A DNA stretch of 13,346 bases from an uncultured Oscillospiraceae bacterium (GTDB taxonomy: Bacteria; Bacillota; Clostridia; Oscillospirales; Oscillospiraceae): assembly GCA_934511545.1 (NCBI GenBank), contig CAKSWM010000014.1, forward strand, positions 1 through 13,346, given 5' to 3'. The notes beneath the pieces are model-generated. The model ran no database searches. It had not been told where the DNA came from and worked only from the letters and a program-made list of their open reading frames with translations. Within the stretch, counting starts at the first letter, position 1; each line of letters starts with the position of its first letter. The position numbers were made by a program, and so were the translations under genes. Positions 1 through 6,759 of this stretch are shown piece by piece.

Positions 1-13
1 ATTCAATTCTCAT
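1..13 (-). CDS. ntpB: V-type ATPase subunit B, first codons only (partial)
   Basis: Only the first four codons and one further base are in the window, reading M-R-I-E before the edge. The call rests on three things. The start lies 7 bases after the subunit A stop. An AGGTGA ribosome binding site (26..21) overlaps that stop with a 7-base spacer. Subunit B, the non-catalytic nucleotide-binding head subunit, almost always follows A in V/A-type ATPase operons, and family members often begin with M-x-x-E-Y. The overlap of stop and binding site suggests translational coupling of A and B, which are needed in equal numbers. The rest lies outside the window, so identity is inferred from position. Confidence 0.7.
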
Positions 14-20
14 CTCTCCG

Positions 21-1793
21 TCACCTCGTCTCGTTCTTTTGCAGGATATCCGCTATTACCTCGTCTATCCTGTCCGAAAACTTCTGCGCCGGAACGCCCT
101 CTCCGATGTCGAACTTCATTCTCGACATCTCGCCGAATATCGCGGACGCTGTCAGCTGGCTGATGGGGATGCGCCTGTCGCAGAGCTTTCTCCCTTCGTC
201 ATACAGCTTGAGGATAAGGCTCATCATCGCCATCTGATTCTCCGGGGTCATGAAGGTGTCCGCCTTGTGGAAGGCGTTCTGCTGAAGATATCCCTCGCGT
301 ATCACTTTCGCGACCTCGATTATAAGCTTCTGATCGTCGGGAAGAACGTCCGAACCGATCAGCTTTACTATCTCCTGAAGCGAAGACTCTTCCTGCAAAA
401 GGTTCATCATCCGGCGGCGCTTCTCCGTGAAGCCGGCCCCGAAGTTCTGTTCGTACCAGTCGGAAAGGTCCGTAAAATACTCCGAATATGAATTCGTCCA
501 GTTGATGGACGGAAAATGTCTTGCATAGGCAAGACTGCGGTCGAGCGCCCAGAAGCAGCGGGTAAAGCGCTTGGTGTTCTGCGTGACAGGTTCGGAGAAG
601 TCGCCGCCCTGCGGCGATACCGCCCCGATGACCGTAACACTGCCCTCGCCGCCGCCAAGGGTCTTCATATATCCCGCACGCTCATAGAAGCTGGCAAGGC
701 GGCTCGGCAGGTACGCCGGGAAGCTCTCCTCCGCGGGCATCTCCTCAAGACGGCCGGATATCTCGCGCAGGGCCTCCGCCCAGCGGGAGGTGGAATCCGC
801 CATCAGCGCAACATGATAGCCCATATCGCGGTAATATTCAGCTATCGTCATTCCCGTGTAGATCGACGCTTCGCGCGCCGCGACAGGCATATTGGATGTA
901 TTTGCGATCAGTATCGTCCGTTCCATCAGCGGCCGGCCGCTTTTTGGGTCGGTCAGTTCGGAGAACTCGTCGAGCACCTGCGTCATCTCGTTGCCGCGCT
1001 CGCCGCAGCCGAGATAGACGATTATATCCGCATTCGACCACTTGGCCAGCTGATGCTGGACCATTGTCTTTCCCGCGCCGAATGGGCCCGGGATCGCTGC
1101 ACAGCCGCCCTTGCCGATGGGAAAGAGCGTGTCTATAACGCGCTGGCCCGTAACCAGCGGGCGGGTTATCGAAAGGCGCTGCGCCGCCGGGCGCACCTTT
1201 CTTATCGGCCAGAGCTGTGCAAGGGAGAGCGGCGTTCTGTCTCCGCGGCTGTTTTCGACCTCGGCTATGATATCCGTAACCCTGTACTTTCCGCTGGGCT
1301 TTACGTTAACAGCTCTGCCATGTACATTGGGCGGCACCATACTGCGGTGCTCTATGACCTGAGTCTCCGCCGTCACGGCAAAAACCTGCCCGGCGGAGAG
1401 CCTGTCGCCCTCGCTTATTCTGACTTCAACGTCCCAGAGCTTTTCCTCGTCCAGCGCGGACAGGCCAATGCCTCTGGTTATGAACGGGCCCGCTTGTGCC
1501 TCGATGGCGCGCAGCGGACGCGCTATGCCGTCGTAGATATTGCCCAGCATACCGGGCCCCAGCAAAACAGAAAGCGGCTTTCCCGTCGGCTCTACCGGCT
1601 GGCCGAAGCCGAGCCCGGCAGTGTCCTCATATACCTGCACGGTCGTTGTATCGCCGGAGGCGGAAACGACCTCTCCCGGAAGCCGCATGTCGCCGACGTA
1701 CACAACGCTCATCATCGGAAGTCCGCGCCCGCCGCGCACGGTGACGACGGGGCCGTTGACCCCATATATATAGTAATTTGTTCTGTTGTTCAT
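21..1793 (-). CDS. ntpA: V-type ATPase catalytic subunit A
   Basis: Catalytic nucleotide-binding subunit of the A3B3 head of a V/A-type ATPase; it hydrolyses or makes ATP on the cytoplasmic side. The protein is 590 aa, the usual length. Visible parts are the N-terminal beta-barrel (about 1-70, with GVNGPVVTV), the A-specific bulge region (about 110-190), the P-loop GPFGAGKT at 236-243 and the GERGNEM stretch at 264-270 that holds the catalytic Glu265. The frame is open further upstream to 1901, but the ATG at 1793 is chosen. It has a strong GGAGGAGTAAGG leader, gives the standard family N-terminus and lies only 5 bases after the subunit E stop. It follows E and precedes B in the operon. No damage is seen. 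Confidence 0.97.
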   Translation of the reverse strand: MNNRTNYYIYGVNGPVVTVRGGRGLPMMSVVYVGDMRLPGEVVSASGDTTTVQVYEDTAGLGFGQPVEPTGKPLSVLLGPGMLGNIYDGIARPLRAIEAQAGPFITRGIGLSALDEEKLWDVEVRISEGDRLSAGQVFAVTAETQVIEHRSMVPPNVHGRAVNVKPSGKYRVTDIIAEVENSRGDRTPLSLAQLWPIRKVRPAAQRLSITRPLVTGQRVIDTLFPIGKGGCAAIPGPFGAGKTMVQHQLAKWSNADIIVYLGCGERGNEMTQVLDEFSELTDPKSGRPLMERTILIANTSNMPVAAREASIYTGMTIAEYYRDMGYHVALMADSTSRWAEALREISGRLEEMPAEESFPAYLPSRLASFYERAGYMKTLGGGEGSVTVIGAVSPQGGDFSEPVTQNTKRFTRCFWALDRSLAYARHFPSINWTNSYSEYFTDLSDWYEQNFGAGFTEKRRRMMNLLQEESSLQEIVKLIGSDVLPDDQKLIIEVAKVIREGYLQQNAFHKADTFMTPENQMAMMSLILKLYDEGRKLCDRRIPISQLTASAIFGEMSRMKFDIGEGVPAQKFSDRIDEVIADILQKNETR

Positions 1794-1798
1794 CGTCC

Positions 1799-2404
1799 TT
1801 ACTCCTCCACCTGCATTCCGGTCAGCTCGGAGAAATGACCGACAAGGTCGCTCATCGCGGAATCGAAGCTCAGATCGATGCGGCGGCCTCTCGCGGGACA
1901 CGTTAGACGTAGTCCGCCCATTGTGAATGTCCCCTCTCTGAAGGCGAGACTGACGCCCGACACCTGCGTGAGCAAATAGTCGGAATACTGCATATCCTCC
2001 CGGCGGAGGTGCACATCGGCCGCGAAGCCGTATCCGAGCTGTTCAACGGCCTTTCTCAAAAGCTTTCCCAGATGTTCGGGGTAATCGCTGCTGTGCGTGA
2101 AAGCCTCGATCTTTTTCTGCACCTCCGAAAACACGTTTTTCGCGCAGTCCTCGCGGAATTGCAGAAGCTGCCGCTTGTTTTCCGCCGCGCGCGCGGAAAC
2201 ACGCGTGCTCTCGCGTGCTTTGATCTCCAGACTGCGGCGCTCGTAGTATTCCGAGACCTCGGCGTCCAGTTCTCGCCTTATGACCGCAAGATCCTTGTCG
2301 CGGCGCCTTTTCAGATCCGCAAGTATACCCTCGGATTCATGCCGGCTCTCCGCCATTATCGAATCGACAAAGCTTTTCAGCTTTGCATCGTTTATTTCTG
2401 TCAT
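1799..2404 (-). CDS. ntpE: V-type ATPase subunit E (peripheral stalk)
   Basis: Peripheral stalk subunit that pairs with the G-type subunit to hold the catalytic head still against the membrane motor. The protein is 201 aa, normal for the family. The N-terminal half (about 5-100) is a long charged helix rich in Lys, Arg and Glu with a coiled-coil look. The C-terminal half (about 105-201) is the globular domain that binds the head, with the MGGLRL motif near residue 163. The start has a very strong AAGGAGGG site 6 bases upstream. The gene lies between F (21-base gap) and A (5-base gap). Identity rests on length, architecture, the C-terminal motif and operon position. Confidence 0.9.
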   Translation of the reverse strand: MTEINDAKLKSFVDSIMAESRHESEGILADLKRRRDKDLAVIRRELDAEVSEYYERRSLEIKARESTRVSARAAENKRQLLQFREDCAKNVFSEVQKKIEAFTHSSDYPEHLGKLLRKAVEQLGYGFAADVHLRREDMQYSDYLLTQVSGVSLAFREGTFTMGGLRLTCPARGRRIDLSFDSAMSDLVGHFSELTGMQVEE

Positions 2405-2425
2405 CCGTTTTCCCTCCTTCGGGGC

Positions 2426-2734
2426 TCAGAGCTTAACTCCGATCGTCTCTGTTATCAGGCGCTTTATGGAGTCGTGCGCTCCGCCCTTTGAATCCGGTCC
2501 GGGTATGACGGCAATGAGCGGGCGCAGAATATCAACGCGCATTTCATCGACACGCTGCCTGTTCATATCCGCCACATTCTCGCTTATGAGCAGAACAGCC
2601 ACATCCTCCATCAGAAGAGCGTTGTTCAGCGCCTTCTCCGCCGAGTCCCGGTCACGAACGATAACGCCCTCGACCCCCGCAAGACGGAAACCCGTCAGCG
2701 TGTCGGGGTCGTCGCAAATCAGATAGAATTTCAT
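2426..2734 (-). CDS. ntpG: V-type ATPase subunit F (central shaft)
   Basis: Small central-shaft subunit that binds subunit D and modulates rotation (called NtpG in Enterococcus hirae naming). The protein is 102 aa, the usual size. It has the family pattern: an opening strand and D-x-x-T-x-x-GFRLAGVEG (about 8-23), then a VAVLLISENVA strand (about 45-55), then RPLIAVIPG (about 71-79) in a Rossmann-like fold. No good ribosome binding site precedes the ATG, and the stop of K is only 4 bases upstream, so translation is probably coupled to K. It sits between K and E, whereas many operons place F next to A. Confidence 0.9.
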   Translation of the reverse strand: MKFYLICDDPDTLTGFRLAGVEGVIVRDRDSAEKALNNALLMEDVAVLLISENVADMNRQRVDEMRVDILRPLIAVIPGPDSKGGAHDSIKRLITETIGVKL

Positions 2735-2738
2735 CGTA

Positions 2739-3170
2739 TCAGAGGCTGGAGATTATCATAAACGCGATCAGCAGGCCATACAGAGCAACGCCCTCGGCCA
2801 GACCGACAAATATCAGCGCTTTGCCGAATATGCCGTCGTTTTCGCTCAGCGCGCCAAGCGCGGCAGAGGCGGAAGCGGAAACGGCGATACCGCCGCCGAT
2901 ACCGGAAAGTCCGACGGCCAGCGCGGCGCTGAGATATCCCATGCCGGTCGCAAATCCGCTGCCTGCAGCGGCGCCCGCTTCGGCCGCGTCAGCCGCCGAA
3001 GCCGACTGGCTGAGCAGGCAGACAGAGGCTATCGCCAACATTCCGAAAAAGGCGCAGAAATTGATAATGAGCGGAGTTTTGCTGCGGCTGCCCTTTTTAA
3101 CGCGGAAATATATGCCGCACAGCGGAGCCGCCACGACAAACAGGATCACAAAAGCATAGATAAATATCAT
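2739..3170 (-). CDS. ntpK: V-type ATPase proteolipid subunit K (c-ring)
   Basis: Membrane rotor subunit that carries the ion through the c-ring. The protein is 143 aa with four hydrophobic stretches (about 1-22, 34-56, 75-99, 115-140). Only the second hairpin resembles a canonical proteolipid: glycine-rich VGLSGIGGGIAVS in its first helix and an ion-binding Glu126 in AEGVALYG. The first hairpin has no membrane acidic residue and ends in SASA-A-DAAEAG, which resembles a signal peptidase site; the mature subunit may therefore be a two-helix proteolipid of about 84 aa. A TTG codon 15 bases upstream (3185) is in frame but overlaps the GGAGGG site (3183..3178), so the ATG at 3170 with 7-base spacing is chosen. 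The stop of I lies 31 bases upstream. Confidence 0.93.
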   Translation of the reverse strand: MIFIYAFVILFVVAAPLCGIYFRVKKGSRSKTPLIINFCAFFGMLAIASVCLLSQSASAADAAEAGAAAGSGFATGMGYLSAALAVGLSGIGGGIAVSASASAALGALSENDGIFGKALIFVGLAEGVALYGLLIAFMIISSL

Positions 3171-3201
3171 TTCAATACCCTCCAATTAATTTATTGCGGA
3201 A

Positions 3202-5211
3202 TCAGGCTTTTTTCGTATAGTCGATTATGCGGGGCGCAAATTTTTCCCCGCCGCTGGTGTAAAATCTTCCGAACATCTCGTAGAACTCGAGCCTCAGGAC
3301 CTGTATGCAGACAAGCATTCCCTCGATGCCCATTACGACAAGGTTTCCGATAATGACGCCGAAAATGTTCCTGCCGTCGCTGGACAGGAGCATAACGACC
3401 ATCATCATGCCCGCGTGGCTTATCGCAAAGGCGCCTACACGCAGGAAGGAGATTGTGTTTGAAGCATAGCTGAGTATCGTCTCAAACAGTTCGAAGAAGC
3501 CCTCTACAATGAACATTCCCACGCTCGAAGGCATCCAGTTTTTATCTCCGCTTATAAGCTTTGACAGCGGACCCTGCGCAAAAATGCAGAACAGCGGCAG
3601 GATTATCAGACCGATTATGTAGGCGGCGGAGAAAACATTCCTGCCGAAGGCAAACTTCACAACAACGCCTACCGCCAGGGACAGATACATTACAAAGCCC
3701 GCAAGGCCGTTCGGAGAGAACAGCACCTTGCCGTAATCCCGCTGGCGCAGTCCGTTTATCATGTTCAGCACCATGCACGTCAGCAGCAGCACGACGCCCA
3801 GCGCCACGGCGATTATCAGTATCTTCATCGTGTTCCCGTTCTCAAGCACCTTATATCCGGGCAGCAGCTCTTCATATCCAAAAACGCTTCCGTAAACAAA
3901 GCCGAAGATCGTTGACGCAACGCCGCACAGCGCCAGTATGCGTCCGAGCCAGAGCTTTTTGAGCTTCCAGAGCAGAACACCGAACAGACAGAGCAGCGCG
4001 CCTTGGCCGATATCACCATACATGATCCCGAAAAGCAGCGTATAGGTTATCGCCATAAACGCGCGCGGATCAAGTTCGCCGTATCCGGGCAGACCGTACA
4101 TCTCCACGAATGGGGAATATATCTTTGAGAGGAACCCGGTTTTGAGCTTCACCGGCGGCTTAACGCCGGATTTGCCGCCGTCGGACAGGATGCAGGAAAA
4201 CTCGCTTCCGTTATCCTTCTCCCAGACAACGCCCTCGAGCTTGCCGCTCGGCGCCCACAGCACCATCGTTCCCGCGCCTTCTTTGCCGGTTTTTCCGACC
4301 GACGCGCTCTCTTCGACGCTGCGGACAAATTCCTCTTCCTCATCCTTGGGTATCCATCCGACGATATAGAAGTTGTCGTTGCGGTATCCGGCCATGGAGC
4401 GAAGCGAATAGCACTCGCTCATGAATCTGACATAGCTGTACCGGCGGAGGAACTCCTCGCGCAGCTCATGCGAAATTCCTTCCCGCTCGGCTTTGAGGTG
4501 CTCGATGTGTTTTCTGCCGTCCTCCACCTCGTTGGTCAGGACCGTTTTCGTCTCGACTGCGGTACCGGCAAGGTCCCTGTCAAGATAAATGCGTTCAAAC
4601 TGCTGCGTGGCAAATATGCTGTCAACATGCTCGGCGGACTTGGGCAGGACAAAATACATTCCGTAAACCATGCCGTCGGCCTCGTTATCCTCGCTAGTCC
4701 GGACAAAGAAAACATCGTCGCGCTTTTTGACGATCTTCATGCAGCCCTCATAGTACTCGGCGGGAATGCGCCCGAACCTGAACTTGGAATACCTCATGTT
4801 CAGCAGGTCGGACAGTTTCTCCTCAACGTCGCCGATATGCAGCAGGCGCTCGATGACCTCCGTTTTTTCCGTATTGCTCTTTTCGGTCTCCTCGATCTCC
4901 CGCTTTATTCTTTCAAGACGCCTTCGGATGTCCGAAAACCACTCGGTAACGCTCTCCTTCGTGTATCCCTCTTCGGAAAAAGCGCGGTACTCCGGCTCGA
5001 TCCCGAGCTCTCCGGCGAGCGAATATGCCTCCGTCAAAAGCTCGGCATAATCGTTTATCGCGTCGAACGGGGTCAGATGCATGACATTTTTCATCGCGGC
5101 CGCGGCGTTTTTGGGATGAAAATCCTGATTGATCACAAAACGCCTTATCGCCTCGTCGACCTGTTCCATGGGTCCGGAAAGCGTTATCATCGTCATTTTT
5201 TCCGTTGCCAA
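3202..5211 (-). CDS. ntpI: V-type ATPase subunit I (membrane stator, a-subunit type)
   Basis: Membrane stator subunit that forms the ion half-channels against the K ring and anchors the peripheral stalks. The protein is 669 aa, typical. The N-terminal half (about 1-370) is cytoplasmic with coiled-coil stretches near 85-125 and 230-265. The C-terminal half has about 7-8 membrane helices, including the GIMYGDIGQGA motif. The two arginines conserved in the family, which serve ion transfer, are seen at Arg591 (ISFLRVGAFAISHAG) and Arg640 (VLRLEFYEMFG). The C-terminal FGRFYTSGGEKFAP motif is standard. The chosen start is TTG at 5211: a GGGGGA site lies 6 bases before it and it gives the usual M-A-x-E-K-M opening. 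An ATG five codons later is the alternative. Confidence 0.95.
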   Translation of the reverse strand: MATEKMTMITLSGPMEQVDEAIRRFVINQDFHPKNAAAAMKNVMHLTPFDAINDYAELLTEAYSLAGELGIEPEYRAFSEEGYTKESVTEWFSDIRRRLERIKREIEETEKSNTEKTEVIERLLHIGDVEEKLSDLLNMRYSKFRFGRIPAEYYEGCMKIVKKRDDVFFVRTSEDNEADGMVYGMYFVLPKSAEHVDSIFATQQFERIYLDRDLAGTAVETKTVLTNEVEDGRKHIEHLKAEREGISHELREEFLRRYSYVRFMSECYSLRSMAGYRNDNFYIVGWIPKDEEEEFVRSVEESASVGKTGKEGAGTMVLWAPSGKLEGVVWEKDNGSEFSCILSDGGKSGVKPPVKLKTGFLSKIYSPFVEMYGLPGYGELDPRAFMAITYTLLFGIMYGDIGQGALLCLFGVLLWKLKKLWLGRILALCGVASTIFGFVYGSVFGYEELLPGYKVLENGNTMKILIIAVALGVVLLLTCMVLNMINGLRQRDYGKVLFSPNGLAGFVMYLSLAVGVVVKFAFGRNVFSAAYIIGLIILPLFCIFAQGPLSKLISGDKNWMPSSVGMFIVEGFFELFETILSYASNTISFLRVGAFAISHAGMMMVVMLLSSDGRNIFGVIIGNLVVMGIEGMLVCIQVLRLEFYEMFGRFYTSGGEKFAPRIIDYTKKA

Positions 5212-5228
5212 CCGTATTCCCCCTTTTT

Positions 5229-6260
5229 CTATATAACACGTCCCGGCAGTATGCCGTAGTGCGCAGCTTCAACGGCACGGATGAGCTTGTCACATTCGAT
5301 GCCCTTGAGCGTCAGATATGCCTGCGGTACCGCCGCAGACGGCGTTTGCGCGTGTATGCTGCGGCGGCATAAAGCCTCCATCCCGCGCTCATAGCTGTAT
5401 ACGTTCGAGGTGAGGCTGTCGTCCCCGAACATCTGTGCCCAGCGGGACGATCGCAGAAGCGCCATTGCATCCGCGTCTGTCGGCGCGCCGACAAGCTGCG
5501 CTATAAACTCGTCCGTCAGCTTCCACCGTATGGGGATCAGAAGCTTGTCGATATCCGCAAGCGAACCTGGGAAGTTCCGCCGCAGGCGCATTATATGCGT
5601 CAGGTTGAGAAAATCCGCTTCCTTGCCGTATATCTCGCGCAGGAGCTCCTTTGCCGAGCCCTTGTAGTCCTTCTGAAGGTATCTCCACACAGCGGAGTAA
5701 AAACAGTTTTCAAGCAGGACGTGCGCTGCGGCGTAATCCGGCTTGCCGCTGACTTCGTTTATCGGCACAGTCTTCAGTACGGACGCATATATCGTGTTTT
5801 CGGCTGCGCGGAGAATATCATCAAACGTCTCCGCTTCCTCAAGCTCCTCCTGGCGGACTCCGGCTTTCCTCGCCATGAATCCCGTCGGCGCGTCGTTCCA
5901 CGCGACCTCGTGCCTCGTTATGACGTGGCGCAAAGCCGAAAGTATCTGCCGGTATTCAGTGCGGTATACCGAAAAGATCAGGAAGCGCTTATCCTCTCTC
6001 GTGGCAAACCTGTATATGCGTTCATATTCGTTTTCAAGCTGGGTGTGCAGTGACTTTTCTATCAGCCGTTCATCCCGGCAGCCCTGGGGAATAAGCTCTC
6101 CCGCCTCCCGCCAGCCCGGATGACTGCGTATGAAAGACGATATATCCGAAAGGTTACGCATCGCACCGATGCTCTCCCACTCGGAGGGCTTCAGCATACG
6201 TCCATACATTGCGCGCACCTTTGCCGTGACCGCACCGTATCGGGTAAGGGCGCTATACAT
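5229..6260 (-). CDS. ntpC: V-type ATPase subunit C (AC39/d type)
   Basis: Funnel-shaped adaptor that links the central shaft to the K ring. The protein is 343 aa and soluble, in the usual size range. It has the all-helical AC39 look: an N-terminal Y-x-x-x-x-A-x-V-x-A-M-Y-G stretch (about 8-20), a central YRTEYRQI segment, and a C-terminal KGIECDKLIRAVEAAHYGI segment in which an E/R-rich helix ends the protein, as in other family members. The ATG overlaps the end of the upstream stalk gene by 8 bases, with a GGTGGTGA site inside that gene, so the two are translationally coupled. The stop lies 17 bases before subunit I. C sits early in the operon here, rather than near F and A. Confidence 0.92.
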   Translation of the reverse strand: MYSALTRYGAVTAKVRAMYGRMLKPSEWESIGAMRNLSDISSFIRSHPGWREAGELIPQGCRDERLIEKSLHTQLENEYERIYRFATREDKRFLIFSVYRTEYRQILSALRHVITRHEVAWNDAPTGFMARKAGVRQEELEEAETFDDILRAAENTIYASVLKTVPINEVSGKPDYAAAHVLLENCFYSAVWRYLQKDYKGSAKELLREIYGKEADFLNLTHIMRLRRNFPGSLADIDKLLIPIRWKLTDEFIAQLVGAPTDADAMALLRSSRWAQMFGDDSLTSNVYSYERGMEALCRRSIHAQTPSAAVPQAYLTLKGIECDKLIRAVEAAHYGILPGRVI

Positions 6261-6582
6261 TCGAGTTCACCACCATGTCGAACACGCGGGAAATGAACTC
6301 ATCGCGGTTATCCTGGTACCACTTGTTTGCCGAAGCACGATCCTGCTCCTGCTTCTGTTCCATTGCCGCGATCTTCTCATTGGCAGAGGCGGAAACTTCG
6401 GCTTCCAGCGCGGCCAGCTTTTCGTCGGCCTGAGCGAAGGCGGCAGAGCGGAGTTCTTCCCTCTTCCGGGCAAGATAATCATCGTATCCGCTTTCCTTTT
6501 CATGAGCCGAGTCATATATAAGGCGCGCCTGCTGCTCCTGTTCAACGATCACATGCAGTATCTCTTTTGACGTCACGATCAT
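6253..6582 (-). CDS. V-type ATPase stalk subunit G/H-like, first gene of the operon
   Basis: Probable peripheral-stalk partner of subunit E (the role of NtpF in Enterococcus). From 6582 the protein is 109 aa, highly charged, almost wholly helical, with no membrane segment and with Ala/Glu/Gln/Lys-rich coiled-coil character across about 5-95. Sequence of this family is poorly conserved, so the call depends on length, composition and first place in a V-ATPase operon. An ATG at 6600 gives 6 more residues, but it falls against the -10 box of the likely promoter (6607..6602) and would lie at or upstream of the transcript start. The ATG at 6582 has an AAGGA site 4 bases away and is preferred. The stop overlaps the start of C by 8 bases. 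Confidence 0.8.
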   Translation of the reverse strand: MIVTSKEILHVIVEQEQQARLIYDSAHEKESGYDDYLARKREELRSAAFAQADEKLAALEAEVSASANEKIAAMEQKQEQDRASANKWYQDNRDEFISRVFDMVVNSNV

Positions 6583-6601
6583 CACTTCCTTAACAGCCAT
6601 A

Positions 6602-6630
6602 ATACTAGCACCATTTTAAAAATATATCAA
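6602..6630 (-). promoter_or_regulatory. Sigma-A-type promoter of the V-ATPase operon
   Basis: On the minus strand TTGATA (6630..6625) is followed after 17 bases by TAGTAT (6607..6602), with TG one base before the -10, an extended -10 element. The start of transcription is expected near 6595, which leaves a leader of only about 13 bases before the ATG at 6582. It is found by consensus match only. Confidence 0.6.
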
Positions 6631-6696
6631 CCGTTCAAAAAGCCAATCTTTCAGGTCTTGTATTTACAGGAATTTCTTCATGATGCAAAAAACCTC

Positions 6697-6725
6697 TTGA
6701 ACTGAATGCGCTCAGCCTGTACTAT
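6697..6725 (+). promoter_or_regulatory. Probable promoter of the phosphoglycerate mutase/ispE operon
   Basis: TTGAAC (6697-6702) and TACTAT (6720-6725) are separated by 17 bases, each matching the sigma-A consensus at 4 of 6 places. The expected transcript start is near 6732, about 28 bases before the ATG. A GGAG site (6747-6750) sits 9 bases before the ATG. This promoter points away from the V-ATPase promoter, and 66 bp separate the two -35 boxes. Confidence 0.45.
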
Positions 6726-6759
6726 TAGTAAGAAAACATCTGATTTGGAGTGAACCAAC

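Noticed and set aside
516..1838. Long plus-strand open frame (440 codons) opposite subunit A
   Set aside because: It lies wholly antisense to a clear ATPase subunit A gene; composition is Arg/Ala/His-rich without any motif, the usual shadow of GC-rich coding sequence.
1794..1901. Upstream extension of subunit A by 36 residues
   Set aside because: The extra part is Arg-rich, overlaps the end of subunit E, and the ATG at 1793 has the strong binding site and standard N-terminus.
4468..5259. Plus-strand open frame of 263 codons opposite subunit I
   Set aside because: Shadow of a well-supported V-ATPase subunit I gene.
6631..6696. Search for a riboswitch or operator in the divergent V-ATPase/phosphoglycerate mutase gap
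   Set aside because: The gap is AT-rich and short; no stable stem or repeat with arms over 4-5 bp was found.
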